A stretch of 64,000 nt of DNA from Trogon surrucura (GCA_020746105.1 CM036617.1:175364412-175428411), one strand, 5' to 3'. Positions 37,740 through 51,970 are shown, counted from the first letter of the stretch. Notes: generated from the sequence alone by a model not told the origin. Made by a program: numbers and translations.

Positions 37740-40700
37740 GTTACACCCACTGCATTAAGAGTGAATCTCTTATCTTCCATGAACATTCACTGAAAAAGAG
37801 ATCTTCCAACCAAAATACTCAGACTTTGAATAAATAGTTTTGGATTTAAATTGTCAGCCAGTTCAAAATTGAATAATTTTTAAGAAAGTTCACCTGTTGT
37901 TTTTGTGTCAGCCCAGTCATCAGTGTGAGAGAAAAAACATCTGCTTTTCATAAATGATGAACCAATGTTTTCAACTTTGTAGTGACCTTAATTCCAATAA
38001 AGTACATTTAAATAATCTTAGTTGATTCTATGGTCTAGATTCCTTTAAGTTGTTAACTAGTATATAAATGTTTCTATCAATGTAATTTAGTAGAAAGGTA
38101 GCTGTCAAATGATCTTATCTTCTTTTAATTGCAGTCCTAAGGAAATATTTTGATTTTAACTAGGAGGAAAAAAAATCTATTCTCCAATCTTTCACTTTCT
38201 TTGTGACAGATGCAAACTTCTCTCAGCAAAGGATTTTAGTGAATTCAAAGTGAGGGGTAGGAATGTTTATTAATTAAAAGCAACATGAAATTCCTGTATA
38301 ATTTGAAAAGTTTTGAAATAATTTTTGTGTTAACTGCACACCTGTTTCCTCCCAGAGCACAACTGCTAGTCATTGAAATGAGGAAACATTTTTTACACAT
38401 CTTTCAAATATAACAAGACTGATTACCCCTTGTCCTGATGTAATGTACTATATGGTTGGAAAAGCACTTGAACCCGTGATGGGATTTGTCTCACATAGTT
38501 TTAGGTGTCTACATTTTCGTTTAAGACTGTTTCATTAAATGTAGACATCTACTTCAAGATAAGATTCATTGCATTGTAGATTCAGCTGAGTACACTGATA
38601 TCTCCACTGACTGTAAAAAGCGCTTAAGAGGACAATTTCAGATGTAGAAATGTTCATGTGAGAAACCCACAATAAGTCAGATAAATTCTAGTGCATATCT
38701 GTGGTGTAAATAATATTTTTCAAGGCTGAATACCCAAGACTTACACTATAATCAATGAAGTGATAAAGGTATTTGGAGTCATCTGGTTATTGCTGAAACT
38801 TGGCATCCAAAACTCAGCAAATGAATTATGTTCTAGAGGTTTCACACTGTAGATCCCTACATTTGATCAAATTATTCTTATGCCTGATGTAACTATAATA
38901 AAAATAATTTTCATACAGTAAATCAAATAAGGTTTAAAGTTAATGATGGAAATTAAATAATCGAATAATATAAATTGTACGGATTAAACGAATGAGAGAC
39001 AAACAGGTGTCAGAGGTGGCATTTTGGTGAAACCTCAAGACAACCCTCAACTGACATCCTATTGCACTTACTTCCTCAGGTAGTACAGTCACCATTACTG
39101 GTGACTGTCTATGTTTCTCCTCTCTTTTGTCAGCTGAGGTCCTCTTAAGTTTTTCTTCTAAATAAAGTTATGAAAATATTACATTCATTTGAAAGAGTTG
39201 TCCAACTACCTAGCTACTACTACTTAATGTCGTATAGTTCAAATTCATGGTTGCAGAACTGTGGATCAAGGCACATGTTACTTCACAGATAAGCTTAAAA
39301 TCAGTGCTTTAAATAATGCAATTACTGTGCCTATGCATGAGGCTACAAAAAGCTTCTACATTGCTGGAATTATCTACGCTGCTGGAAATGCTGTTATAGT
39401 GGAGTCTAGCACCAACATAGACAAAGCATCATAAGACAAAAAGATTTTTCTTTCATCTTTGCTTCATTGTCACAATGAAGAACAGAATCTAACAAAAATT
39501 CATTTCTGTTGATGTAACTGAGTCCACATCATGGAAATGATGCATAATGATGGCAGATAGTGACTTTTTTTTTTTTCAGCAAAATACACGACCACATAAT
39601 TTTACTCACCATAATTTCTAATGTATCTTGCACATCTGCAAATAAAATACAAGTGTGTATAACCATTACTAGGCTTTTGAGGGTTAAGGTATGTCTCATG
39701 CATGACAAGAACATTTTTGTTCTTCTGAAGGACACCTAAAGATGAAAGTGAAAGAACAGATAATTCTGTAGGTCCTGATAAACCTTATGTTCCAATCACT
39801 CAGTCATTCCTCTTATAATCTTCGCATTCTTTCACATGTGCTTGGCAGTGAAAATGAAGACAGATTAAAAAGTACTGGATAATTAGTCCTTTAACTTCTC
39901 ATTCTTTTAAAACCTTCTGATAAAATTTCAAGGGAAGACCATTTCATCAGACACCACACACTTCAATGTCAAACCTCTGAAATGCTTTTCACAGGACACG
40001 TGGAAAATTAGACCACATAAAACTTCGTCTAATAATTAGGCTTTTCCAATGAATATCTCACTATTCAAATATATGTTCAAAATCTGAAATAGGCATAGCC
40101 CTGCCATGACAATATTCAGGTGTCTTATTAATTGTGCATTCTGTACAGACATTAAAGATTTACATTCAAAAAAAAAACCCAAAAAAATACAGAGACTAGA
40201 AAATATACTGGAAATTAAAGAGTATTGATCACTATTTCTTCTAGTAAATGGACCATGGAATATTGCTCTTTTTAATGAATTTAAGTATTCCTCATGCATT
40301 GATTCTACTGTAACACTTTTAAGAAATTAAATAACAAGAAAAATTTTAAAGACTAGTAGAATAACTATAGAGGGAGAGTAAAAGTACCAAGTGATGAATT
40401 GATTATAGAACAATCTAAGTGAAAAAGAAGAAATTCAATATGTAACAATTTAGTAAAATACCTAAGTCTTTGAAGATTTCATATTGAGAAAAAAAATAAA
40501 CCAAAATACTTTATAAAATTAACTGTATGTGAAAGCTTGACTAAAGCAAAAAGAGAGAAGAACAGAGGCTTAAAATAGTAATCAGGTGAAAATGGCAAGC
40601 ACTCTTAAATCTAAACAAAGTTTTGGTGAAACAGTGAAAATTAAGAGGAATCATGCTTTTTCTATTGGTGACTCTAATTTTCAGGCTATTGGAATGTTTT

Positions 40701-42620
40701 ATTTTAACTAAGAGACTAAAATTCAATTTGTTGCTGTGTTCTCTTGCTGTAGGTGTTGCCCACAGATCAATGGAACCGTGGTCAAAATTATATGACTGAT
40801 ATTCTGCTGAAAAAAAAGTGAAAACTGCTTTTCATTTCCAAGAGCAACTTGCAAGTGTAAAGTTTACAGATGTTTTCTGTCTTCCTCTTAGCTTCTTTTT
40901 ATTTCATTGTTTGTACAGATTGGGCAGCTGTTGTTTTTCTCACTGTCATAAAGGTTTAAGGTATTCTTGTTGCATATTTTGATATCAATAATAACAATTT
41001 TCATGTATGTATGTGTGTATTTATAGCATGCTGGTGATATAGTACTGTGTTAAAATGAGCATAACCAAGTAAACAGAGGCAAAATTATCCAACCAGTTGC
41101 CACTAACCTTAACACAGTTAACCCCATAGCTACACTTACCTGTGCAATCTTAGCTTGAATCTCTTAATTGAAGACATACACCTTTACGTTATAGTACAAA
41201 TCTTTGCTTACATTCAGAGCTCACATTTTCTGTTTCTGAGATCATAATGGCCTCTTGAAATTAGAACTAAGAATTTTATATATATTCCTGTTTAATATCT
41301 TCTGCCCTGGAATGGACCCTTAAAAAAACGTAAATGCTCTCTTTGGAAATTGAACTGTCAAATTCTACTCATTTATGTTATAAATGAGAGAAAAATGCAG
41401 TTTTCAGAGATATGAAATTGATCCAAATTTTAGTTTATTTTAACTAGAAGAGGGCTTATTATGACTGGAGTTCCAGTTCATGCTTTGAAACAGAGACATG
41501 GTACAATATCTTCACAAAACAATTGCATTGACTCTTTCAGTAAGGGGAAAACAATACTTTTTTTTCTTCTCTGATCTTGTTCTCAGAAACATCTGAACTG
41601 TTTTAAGTGACATTTTCAAAGATATTTCAGCCTGAGGCACAGTCATTCTGCGTGAAATTGTTAACTTGAATGATTCAAGTTCAGCAAAACAAATTAAAAC
41701 AGTATTTTAAGGAAAGGGTTGATTAAAAAACTAACCATAGATGATGGTAGTAATGACTCTGACCTCGTGAAAAAATAGGCACATAATTCTAATATTTTAA
41801 TTCCCTCAGAGTTTGTCTCCTGTTCCAAAGGAGAGTTTATAGTTATCTTGAAACTGAATCCCGCTTACCCAATTCTGTAAGTGTACTACTAAGGTAATGC
41901 TCTTTTGCTCTTGTATTTAACCCTGAATTTTGACAATTGCTAAGTGATTAATATTAATGTCAGATAGGTTTTAAGAAATCAGAATTTAAACTGTGTATTG
42001 CCGACAGTACTCAGTCATTATCTTGATGAGTCTTGTCAGTCTCATTCAGCAAAGTGACAACTTGATTTATTCCTCTTTATTATCTGAATTCTGAAAACAT
42101 TCAACACAAAATGCAAGCAACTAAAAAAAGAAGATGGAAATAGGGAGATTTAATTGCTAGGAAATTAACCCTTGCATGAGGCACTAAATCAAAGTTAGCT
42201 GTTTTATAATGGCAAGTCCAGCCAGAATGTAATTCTGTAAAGTACTGAGAGGAAAATACTGAGTAATTCAGAGGCTTGGTTTCACCCAGCATACGATTTG
42301 GGTCTACTTGCTATTACATATCCACACAAGCCACATTGGTGGATGCAACACAGTTATTCTTTTCCTCACTCCTTTATGCTTTACAAACTGCTTCTTGATC
42401 TATTCTTCTTTCTATTCTTAAAAATTTGCATGAGCAGGCAGTACTGCTGCAAGGACAAATCTTCATGTGTCCCTTGAGTATTTACCAGGTTGGCCGTGGA
42501 GGCTGTATCTCTTCACACTATGCCCATCTACTGTGATGTCTTTCCCTGGCATAAGAATAGACAGAGAATTGCCTGGCCTTAAGGATACTGATGATAAACT
42601 TGTTTTATACATAATATACA
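37740..42620. other. AT-rich non-coding interval
   Basis: No gene recognised. Contains a perfect 9-base hairpin at 39085-39108. The 87-codon minus frame at 40036-40299 and others look like chance frames. Confidence 0.55.
39085..39108. repeat. Perfect short inverted repeat
   Basis: acagtcacc and ggtgactgt are exact reverse complements separated by the 6-base loop attact. No downstream T-tract or coding context gives it a role. Confidence 0.85.
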
Positions 42621-42621
42621 C

Positions 42622-42641
42622 ATATATATATATATATATAT
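42622..42641. repeat. (AT)n microsatellite
   Basis: About ten AT dinucleotides, directly abutting the 5' edge of the CR1 fragment that follows. TA-rich sequence (acatatatg) also resumes on the far side of that fragment. Confidence 0.92.
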
Positions 42642-42777
42642 GGGGCTCTGAGCAACCTGATCTAGTTAAAGATCTCCCTGCTTACTGCAGGGGGTTTGAA
42701 CTAAATGGCCTTAAAGTTCCCTTCAGCCCATCACATTCTATGATTGAACTATTGTATGATTCTGTGATTCTATGATC
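42642..42777 (+). mobile_element. CR1 LINE 3' end (about 135 bases) inserted in a TA repeat
   Basis: Begins with ggggctctgagcaacctgat, the end of CR1 ORF2 and start of the 3' UTR. It has CTCCCTGCTTACTGCAGGG and ends in several imperfect tail units (attctatgattgaac..., tgattctgtgattctatgat). Upstream is (AT)n ending in atatatg; downstream is acatatatg. This looks like a short 5'-truncated insertion into a TA-rich site. Confidence 0.92.
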
Positions 42778-42787
42778 CACATATATG

Positions 42788-43589
42788 CAAGTATACACGC
42801 ACTACACTGATGCTGTCCTATGTTCTGAGCAGAGGAAGAAATTTGTTTATGACAACAGGCAGAAATTAAATAAGTTAACATTTATTTTAAGAGACACCTG
42901 ATAAATTGGCTTGTAAAATGTCTTCTGACTGAAAAGCGATTTTTTTAACTAGGTGAGACAAGTGTAAATCATGTTTGTGTATTGAGGTAGAAGAAAGAAG
43001 TTTTATGAGGGAAATTAAGACCTATTTGAAAAAAAAAAAATCTGTATTATGAATACACCTCTCATTTATTCAAAAACGTAGCAACAAAAACCTACTTCTC
43101 AGACAACAAATTAATTAGGAAATTTTCCACTTGTTTCTCATAAGAGCTATAGTTTTCCATATCTAGTCTCCACCGTATGCCGGCTTTTACTGATAGCTAC
43201 CATTTCTGTTAATAGCTACCATTTCTGCTAAAGCATCCTGTCTGGAGATGTCTGCGGCAGGCTGCAGCAGTTCAGCAAACACAGCAACTTTGTGCTGGAA
43301 GGTGTAGTCCAGTCAGGAAATATAATCTTGTGGAGAGAAATGGTAAAAGATAACAGAGGTATAGTTATCATACAGCGCAACAGTAGCACACCATGGAAAC
43401 TGCCCATGGGGAATATTTAGCTAGAAATCTGCAGAGCTGTTTTTCCCCAGAAGTCAAGTACTATGATTCAAAATGTCCTGGACTCAAAGAGAAATCACAT
43501 GCTGGTCCAAACAAGTTGCTTACAGTCACCAGTTTGGACTGTTGCTAAGATATTTCAGTGAAACCTGAAACAATTTTCCTACTTTTTCT
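42788..43589. other. Non-coding interval
   Basis: AT-rich DNA that turns GC-richer after 43230. It holds a 2 x 19-base tandem duplication at 43193-43230. Confidence 0.5.
43193..43230. repeat. Tandem duplication, 2 x 19 bases
   Basis: Unit atagctaccatttctgtta (43193-43211) is repeated at 43212-43230 with one difference (C for T), which suggests a small recent duplication. Confidence 0.9.
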
Positions 43590-44110
43590 CTATAGGCTGT
43601 GCTCTTTCTCAGGGCCCTGAGTGCAGCAGGATATAACTGCCCTGAGCTATTTTTCTTTGTACTCATCCTTTGCAGGCTCATAACAGTCCTGTCAGGGATT
43701 TAGCTGACCCTGCTCAAAGTTTTCTGTGATGTGGTGCAGCCGTGCAACCTTGGATCAGACAGCTGGGAAAACAAAGAAACAGTGAGATGAGCCTCCCCTT
43801 GCTTGGATGATGATTTACACTCTTGGACTCTGCCCGAGCTGTGTCACAGCTGTGCCTGTGCCTTTCCTCTCCCTGGACTGGCCTGCCCTTGCTGAACCAG
43901 CTCCCTGGCTTGATCTGGAACCTCCCTCCTCACCACGAACCTGCCTGGCTAGCTGGGCTGTGGCCAGCCTTGGTCATTATCATCAGACCTATTCTGCTCT
44001 GCTTGTTCAGGATTCTGTGCCTTGTCAAGGAGGCCTTGTTGTCACCCTCAGCTCCCTTTCCCTTCCAGAGGTTCTCCTTCACTGCCTGATGGATGTAAAA
44101 GATTAGTTGC
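43590..44110. other. GC-richer unclassified block, possible old repeat
   Basis: Clearly richer in C, G and CTG/CCT words than the surroundings. Plus-strand frames of 99 and 88 codons overlap in it (43807-44106, 43823-44089), and one minus frame of 60. None resembles a known protein, and the leucine- and proline-rich composition follows the base composition. It could be a worn LTR or another interspersed repeat, or an untranslated exon. The edges are not sharp. Confidence 0.35.
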
Positions 44111-47100
44111 ATAAAAAGTTATTTCATAAAACAAGAATGATATATGAAAATTAACATCCCAGTGCCACTTACAGGTTTCTGAGTCATTGCCCAAAAAAAA
44201 AAAAAATCATACCTTTTTGATTTATTGTCTTGAATTCTGTCAAGATTTTAAATTTATTTATTAATTTAATTTCAGAATAAACAAAAGAATATTCATTTCT
44301 TACTGGAGAAAAGATAGATATGAATGATGACAAATCTTTACTGGGTGTAGGTGAATCTTCAAGTTTTCTTGTCCAAATAGTCCTGAACTTCGTAAGAATT
44401 TTGGAGACGGTGATGATTTGAGGCTTTTGGATCTAGGTTTTGCTTTCCACCAGAAAGTGTATAAACACATCCACTTTGTGTGCTTAGCTCAGCTTAGAAA
44501 GATTCTGTGTTCACACAATGATGTATAAATATATTAATATTGATACCTCTGTAACATCTTTATTTTTTAATTGTGCTAGTCACTTACTGTTTCATACCTA
44601 TGGGATTTAGCCAGGATTAACTACTTCTAAGAATTCCTACCTTTTACGTATGCTATGGCATGGACTAAACTTAATTTCACGTCTTGAACTGAAACTTTGC
44701 AACTGTGTGCTATTTCAGTATCTTAGGTAAAAAATGTGTAGCACAACTGCTTTGAAAAATTATTTTCCCTACAATTGGAATAACAAGAAACATGTTCTCC
44801 TTGGTTGTAAGTGAGGATTTCCCCAGATATCTTAAAACAAGGGTAAATTAAAAGATATCACTACAGCATAGACACATCTAAAGATTCTTTTATAAAATGT
44901 TCTACAGTGTTTTTATAGCAAAACTATACATTCTAAGGTATGATAGAAATACACCACAGTTCTCAGAATAACCTAACAACATTTCCTAAATATTTACTAT
45001 TTGTTTTTTTAATTGATTTTTCACGCATTTACACATAGAGAATTAAATGTTATTTGACTTTTTTTTTTTAACAATGGGAAAAGACGCTACTCCTGAAGTC
45101 ACTCATTGATGTCAGAAGACAGATTTTGGTTCTGTATAGAGTTTGCAGCTACCATTCTGCATTATATTATGAAAACATGGAATTAAATTGAACAGGAAGA
45201 GTTTACATCTCATTTTTTTTTAAGTGTTTGTGCACAAACAAGTATTTACAGTTTCAGATTTAACAAACACCACCAACACACAGACAAGCAGGTACGTATG
45301 TCCCTTTGACTTACCTACATGAGTACACAGATATGTATTTGCCACAGAGTTGACTAAGCTACAAATCCGTAAGTGGAGATTGTTGATTTTTATGTCTTCA
45401 ATCTTTTCCCTATTTCTAATCTAGACTGTTCCATGTGATCATGCAGAAACCAACAAAATAAGCGGTTTTTTCAAATCACTCTCCACCTTCATTTACTTGA
45501 AGGTTAAAGGATATTGTGAAGTAGATTTTCTTCCCGTATTGTATTTGCATCCTTTTTTCTACTTAAAGTATTCAGCAGTTGGAGTCTGACACGGTATATA
45601 CAAAGAAAAAGAGGAAAAAAGAATTTGTAAAAATTACTATTCTCTGTGTACTTTCTACCAGGTCTTAGGATGTTATTGGTAATTTCTAAAGGGATTTTGC
45701 TGCACAGCCTTTCGTAAAAGACTTATTACTGTTATCAAAGTTGTTATTATACTGCATGCATGTGTTCGTTTGACACATCTGTACATTTCATAAAAATCTC
45801 CATTGATTTTAGATCTTCTGTAAGTGATGATAAATAGCTACTAGAGCCAATTAAAAAGCAGTGTTGATCAATCATTCCTGTGAAATCCAATATGTTCTCT
45901 AATCACTTGCAGTCATTTTATAGTGTTCTATCATCAAGGCATGTGAGTGGTTATTCCGTCTGCATTAAGTGTGGGGAAAGAATGCAATAAGATTGTAGAT
46001 GCATAAGAGCCCAAAGACAATCAGATACTCAGGTCCAAAGAAGAATCCAGAAGACACATGAAAACAAATATTTTAACTATGGAATATAAAATGCAATGTG
46101 TGGAGTAGGGAAAGGAAGTTCCATATTTTTAAATCATTCTAGTTTTATAGTTCATTACATTCTCAGTGGCCCAATGTGATTGTATATGAATGTCTTTTTT
46201 ACACTGAATGATCACTGGTGTCCTCTTGGCAGTCTGTAGCTGGACGGTAGCACATCTGTAGGAAAATCTCCTGAGGTGTGCTACTGAAGAACAGACCAAA
46301 GCAGACTGCTGCTGAAGAAACCAGCATAAACCAAAAAAGAGGAAAAGACTTTTTTTTTTTTTTGAATTTTCAGTGTGTACAGTACTAATGGTGATTGACT
46401 CTTAGCAAATTTACCCTCTGAGTAAATGCAGATGAGACACACTGTCTGCAATGGGCTCTGCAGGTTAGTCATGGGGATGACTACTCTCCTAGCTACGGTT
46501 ATTTACTATATCATTAAGCCATGCCCATATTTGCACTCTGTTAGATGTTGGCATACAGGAGAACCAGTTGATGATTAGCTTAAATCAGAATAATTTTAAT
46601 AGTGCTGTAATGGTTTTTATAACACTGAATATATTTATTGAATATGGAAACTGCATTTCATGATATTGGAAACAATGGGAGGTAGGTAACCTAATTTCTC
46701 CTGCTGGGTTACGTTTATTCTATGATTCAAAACTCTGGCAGCTGTTCAAATGGATCTCTCTGCAGACACACAGGCCCTAAATGAGGATTTTCTCTTAGAA
46801 AATAATAATGTTTGGCACCTACTCGTCACTGTCTACAGGGATGAACATCTCTCTTGAAAAACATCTCAGTTTTTCGGGGAAGGTTCTTTTATCTTTTATT
46901 TCTTGAAGGTTTTCATTTTCTCAGACTTACTTAACAGGGGAGCTGACCCCTCCTAACCATAAAGGGTTTTTTTCAGTCATTTTGCTTAATTATTGAGGAG
47001 TTCTGATACTCTTACTATTGGGAGTCCACAGGGTGGGGTCTCATTTTTCCCTGAAATCTCTATTTGTCTGGAATAAGTGTAGTGACTAAGACTGTGACCA

Positions 47101-50100
47101 CATTTAAACTAGAAACACTTGACAGTGTGGCAATACTGGTTAGAGACCCAGCTCTTACAAAATATTTTCCTGGAAGAAACTGTATATTCATTACAGTATT
47201 TGTATCCCATAAATGTCGTCTTCTTCTGTAATTTTCTTCATCTAGGGTATTACAATAAATAATAACAGCAAATTTGATCTTCTCACAGTAAAAATTACAC
47301 AACTAGAAAATGTGCTTGAACATCCTCAGATCTTGTCATAGGTGTCTGAATTCTGTAGGCTTTGATTATTGATGTCTCCATATACAATCTGCAAAGCAAA
47401 GGAACAAATCAGTTGAACACAATAGATAAAAAATTATCCGTGCTTCGGTAGCACACAAAGGAAATCTTGGTTTGTGTCTCCTAGGATGATTATATAACTC
47501 TAGTTTTTCATAGCAAATATCTAATTATATAAAAGTCAGATTCTCTTCAATACTCCCCACTGGTATATTATTGCGTGCATATATCAGCAGCTTGCACTGA
47601 AGATGAATCAGGATAATCAGAACAGGCATCCCACTGGATTGAGTTATTGAAACATTACTGCATCTAACTGAGGCCTCACGAGGATTTATATCTCAAAGGT
47701 AACAAGGAGGCAGCCAAACAATCATTGTATTTAGCTAAAGAACAAATGCCGTGTTTGTGCCTGATTGCCCCCGGAGTATATTTCTGCTTTTGAACCTCTG
47801 ACATACCAAAAATAATAAAAGGCTGAAAGTCATTATAAGGAATCCACTTTGCCTAAAATGTGTAATGTCGCCATGCTTAGTTTTGCAATAATGGTACTAA
47901 TTTCTTGGTATAAATCTTTCTTAAACCATATTGCTCACACTAAAAAGGGACAACAGAAAATATACTGCAGTTTCAGTTATTTAAACCGCTACACTCATAG
48001 AGAGTATTTGCTGTTAGTCATCCTGTGAGTTCAGCCCAACTCCACAAGTACAATTTAATTACTCTTTAAAACTTATAGCTGGGCCCTATTAAAATATTTC
48101 ATACGAAGTCTTCAGATATGTTTTTAATAGATACAATACACAAGCATTTTTGTGTATGCTAATTTTCATTTCTAGAATCAAAGAACTGAAGTGGTTCCTG
48201 GATGCTGCTCCTGCTCTTGGCTTGAGAGGATGATTTGTGTTCTGCTACACCTTGCTTCAATCCTGCAGGGCACACATTCCTTTTCCATAGTATGTCACAG
48301 CAACACAATATAAAAAAAAAAAAAGGCTTAATCAGAGCTTACAACTATTCCAGTGCAAGCTTCTTGGTATTTCACACAGCTCCATGGATTGCAAGGGACT
48401 TGGCAACATTTTTTCTAAGGTTGTGTCTACACCAACAGGTGCAGGCTGATCTGTGATGGATGTCCCTGGACTGCTCAAGGAAAATGCAAAAACGAGCATC
48501 TCTGTACCTTCACTGCGGCTGGACTGAGTTATCTGTGCCTAAATTAGTTGGCTAGATGAGTAGTATATCTGCCCAGCAAAGGAAGGATGTTTTGGCTTAG
48601 ATACATTTTCTTAAAAAAAATCTATATTGTTCCTAGATCTGAATTTAGTCCCACAAGGAGCTGTTCTATGCTGTATAGGCTTATCAGTCACATCTCTTCT
48701 AGCTCAGGGACTGCTAATCATTTTTTTTTTTATTCAGTGTAGATACACTTTACAAGGAATGACGAGTATTTTCCATTTTTTTCACTCAAAAATCTAGCTT
48801 AAACTTCTGTTCAATACACTTCCATTTAATACACTGGCATGCACATAAGCACTGACACGTCCACCTACTTGGAGTAAAGACATGTCTCGTTCAGCTTGGA
48901 ACACCAGCAGACACCTACTTTTATATTTCATTACTACAGTTTATATTTCTTCCATGTGTCATACATGTGAAATATTGAGATTGTGACAGGTACAGAAGAA
49001 CAAGAATGATATAAGAATATATCTGTTGCTCTCTTAGTAATGTAGGCTATCTGCTGTTGTGTAAAAACTTTACAACCCCTGAGTTACTGAGCAGCTTCTA
49101 AAGAACTCATAACTATATATTTTTTTACTCTTTTTTATCAAGGTATTAATAGGGAGTGTAAATAAATTTTTATCCTTGCAATCTCTTTACATGGAATTAT
49201 TAAAATGAATTATAGTTTATAGCTTCGTTGAAGAAACCACTTCTGATGAACTGGTAAGAAATTAGAAGTGAAAGAGTATGATTAAGTTGGGAAAGGAACA
49301 GTTAAATTATTACTAGGAAAAAGAAACGTTTATATACAGATTTATTTTTTTTTTAATATAAAACCTTCCATAGCATAACAAATTGGCAAGTAGGGTTAAA
49401 GCATAATCCCTGACAAAAGTATTGGAAACTTACAGAAGCTCAGCAGAATGGTGAAAAGAAATGTAAACAGAAAACTAGCACTTCAAAACAGTCAGGCACT
49501 GAGGAGGAGAATTAAGGGCTCTTAAGAAAAGAAACATCTTTAAAGTCGTTTGGACCTTCTTCACAGAAAAAAAAAAACCAAAAAAGACAAAAACAAACCT
49601 CTTGTTTTTTATTATCTTTTTAATTCTTATTAACTCTTTTCCAAGTAGAAGAAAATTTGTGCCCTTTGTAAATTAAATTCACTGGTGAGTATATGTCAGT
49701 CACGGGGCTAGGCCAGCCAAAGAAAATATTCAGGCTGTTGTGTCCTGAAATGTACATGATTCCTCCTTCAGACTCCAGGTCACCTGCTTCCTCCTCTGCC
49801 ATCTTTGATGAAATGGCCTAGATCTGAAATGAGGAAGAATCTTCACTTGTGGGAACTAAATTATGTGTCAGAGCAGTGAGAGATAGTTTCTTCTAAAATT
49901 ATCTCTTTCCTTTTGGAGAATTCTAGAATCAGCTTTTTAATAAAGAACCTTCAACATTCATGAGCAGATGTTCCCAACTGGAGTTTTAACTTTCTCCCTT
50001 CAAGAGTTCTGGAACTTTGTAAAATGTCCATTACAACCCTCACTTTGCTTTCCATATCAAAATAAATTTAGAAAAGAGCCAGTTGCTGATGGCTTCTCTC

Positions 50101-50251
50101 GTCTGGCAAATGAATGTCATGTGCTGATGGAAGTCTTTGGCAAGAAAGTCAAAATTTTAAAGGGAAACAAAAGCTACGCTATTTCCCCTCCTCCTGTCTT
50201 GGTGTCTAACTCTCGAGTCTTGCAGAAACCAAAGCGGACAACACAATAGGA

Positions 50252-50356
50252 TTTGTCTTCTTTCTTTTTTTTTTAGTTCATTTTTTTTCTTTTTCTGTTT
50301 CTTTTTTTCTTTTTTTTTTTTTTTTTGATTTCCCCCCCCCCTTTTTTTTTCTCCTC
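50252..50356. repeat. Long polypyrimidine tract
   Basis: About 100 bases of almost pure T and C with runs of T18, C10 and T9, broken only by a few A and G. It is low complexity and prone to length errors in sequencing. Confidence 0.93.
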
Positions 50357-50694
50357 AATTTAATCTTTTGTCTGCCATCAGATCACTCCTAACTAGGAAA
50401 TTGTACAGTCCTTTATGGTACCACCAAATAGCTTTCTATAGAATATAAAATTTCAGTGATTGTTGTTTGCTCTAGTAACTGCTACAACAGTGTCTTTGAA
50501 AAAGGTAGATAATTTTAATGGGAGTTTTTTTATGCATTACCTGTCCTTAACTTTGATATTTATGTTAATTATCTTCATGTCAGGATGATTAGTTATTTAG
50601 GTATTCCTTTTCCCCCAGTGAGAGTTAGTGTGTAATTTATAAGAAAATACATCCGGCTTTGTTCTATTCTTATATATTTGGAGTCATGTGGGTT

Positions 50695-50722
50695 GTTTTG
50701 TTTTGTTTTGTTTTGTTTTGTT
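50695..50722. repeat. (GTTTT)n microsatellite
   Basis: Five perfect GTTTT units plus gtt. Confidence 0.95.
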
Positions 50723-51895
50723 AATTTAAAAGAGGATTAGGTTGCATATGGTTAGCGTTTTCCTGACTACTTTTACATCAAACAATTTTTATGCAGTCTC
50801 TGTCCTACTTTAGATCACCTACTTGACAGACTATTTCTTTTTATGGACGTAGGAATGACAGCCAGGGCAAGTAGAGTGATTTGTACAAGGTGACTAAGTA
50901 GATCAGCAAAGTTACGAAGATAACAAAGGTCTTCTGAGACGCGTGCTACTTTATCTGTTTATGTGCTCAGCCCCTTCACTAGAGCAAATTGCTGTTACTT
51001 GTGCCTTTTACTGCAGTGCAGAACCAGTGCAGCTCTCAGGGAATGAACTGGGCTTGGTTCCAACTGGCACATCATCAACCAAATTCCTAACAACAGTCAG
51101 ATCGCAGGGTCTTTGTAGGAGATATGTAAGCCAGAGAAAACCCAGTTTCACTTTTAGACTCTAGGATGAGTTTAAGAACGGAACAGTTAGAGGAAAATAT
51201 CAAAGCTTTTTTACATTTAAACTGAGAACTGAGTAGTTTTAATATGGAAATCATTGAGAGACAATAATCAAGGAATGCCCAATTGTTTTTATTTATTTAT
51301 TTTTACTTTTTTTATTAATGTAGCTAGTTAACAGGGAAAAAACTTTAAGAACTGTAACAGCTTTGGTCTGACTACATATACTTATCTCTCCTTTCCAGCC
51401 TACTTACACCACACACGATAAACGAAAACCTCAAGATGTCAAGAGATACTTTCCAGCAAGGATCTAAAACTCTTTAACTGTATTTCTAATAATATTTCAT
51501 TAAAACAAAAAAATAACCAACTTTAATAATACAGTCTACTTTTCATTATGTCTGTTGTGTACTTAAAGCCAAACCAAATATTTTTAGGAACAGTTTATCT
51601 GACAAATTTAGCTTTTGTATACCATTCATGGAAAGACCATACATTTTTCAATATGTTCTTCACTATTTATAATTGATTGAACTTTTCATAAGGGTAAATG
51701 TAAAACCATGGATTACGACAGCTGCCAAGACCAAATGTTCAATGATCTTTTAAATTACGAGTCTTTAAGGTGATGAGAGGGAAGAACAAAATGTTTTTGT
51801 TCTGTTTCCTTCCAGTTGCGACTTTTCAGAACTGACGAAAATGGGTTTTTTAAACTTTCTCCAAAGCCACAAAGATTAGGTTTAAGAAGATTACT

Positions 51896-51970
51896 TTTAA
51901 TATATATACACTTAGTTATATATGGATATAAGATATATGTTATTTTATTTGCATATATGTTAATATATTA
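51896..51970. repeat. TA-rich low-complexity stretch
   Basis: Repeated tatata, atatatg and atata words without a fixed period. No function seen. Confidence 0.7.

Noticed and set aside
49620-49802. Minus frame starting MAEEEAGDLESEGG
   Set aside because: The acidic start looks protein-like, but the rest does not match any family I know and no splice or conservation evidence is available. Left as unassigned.
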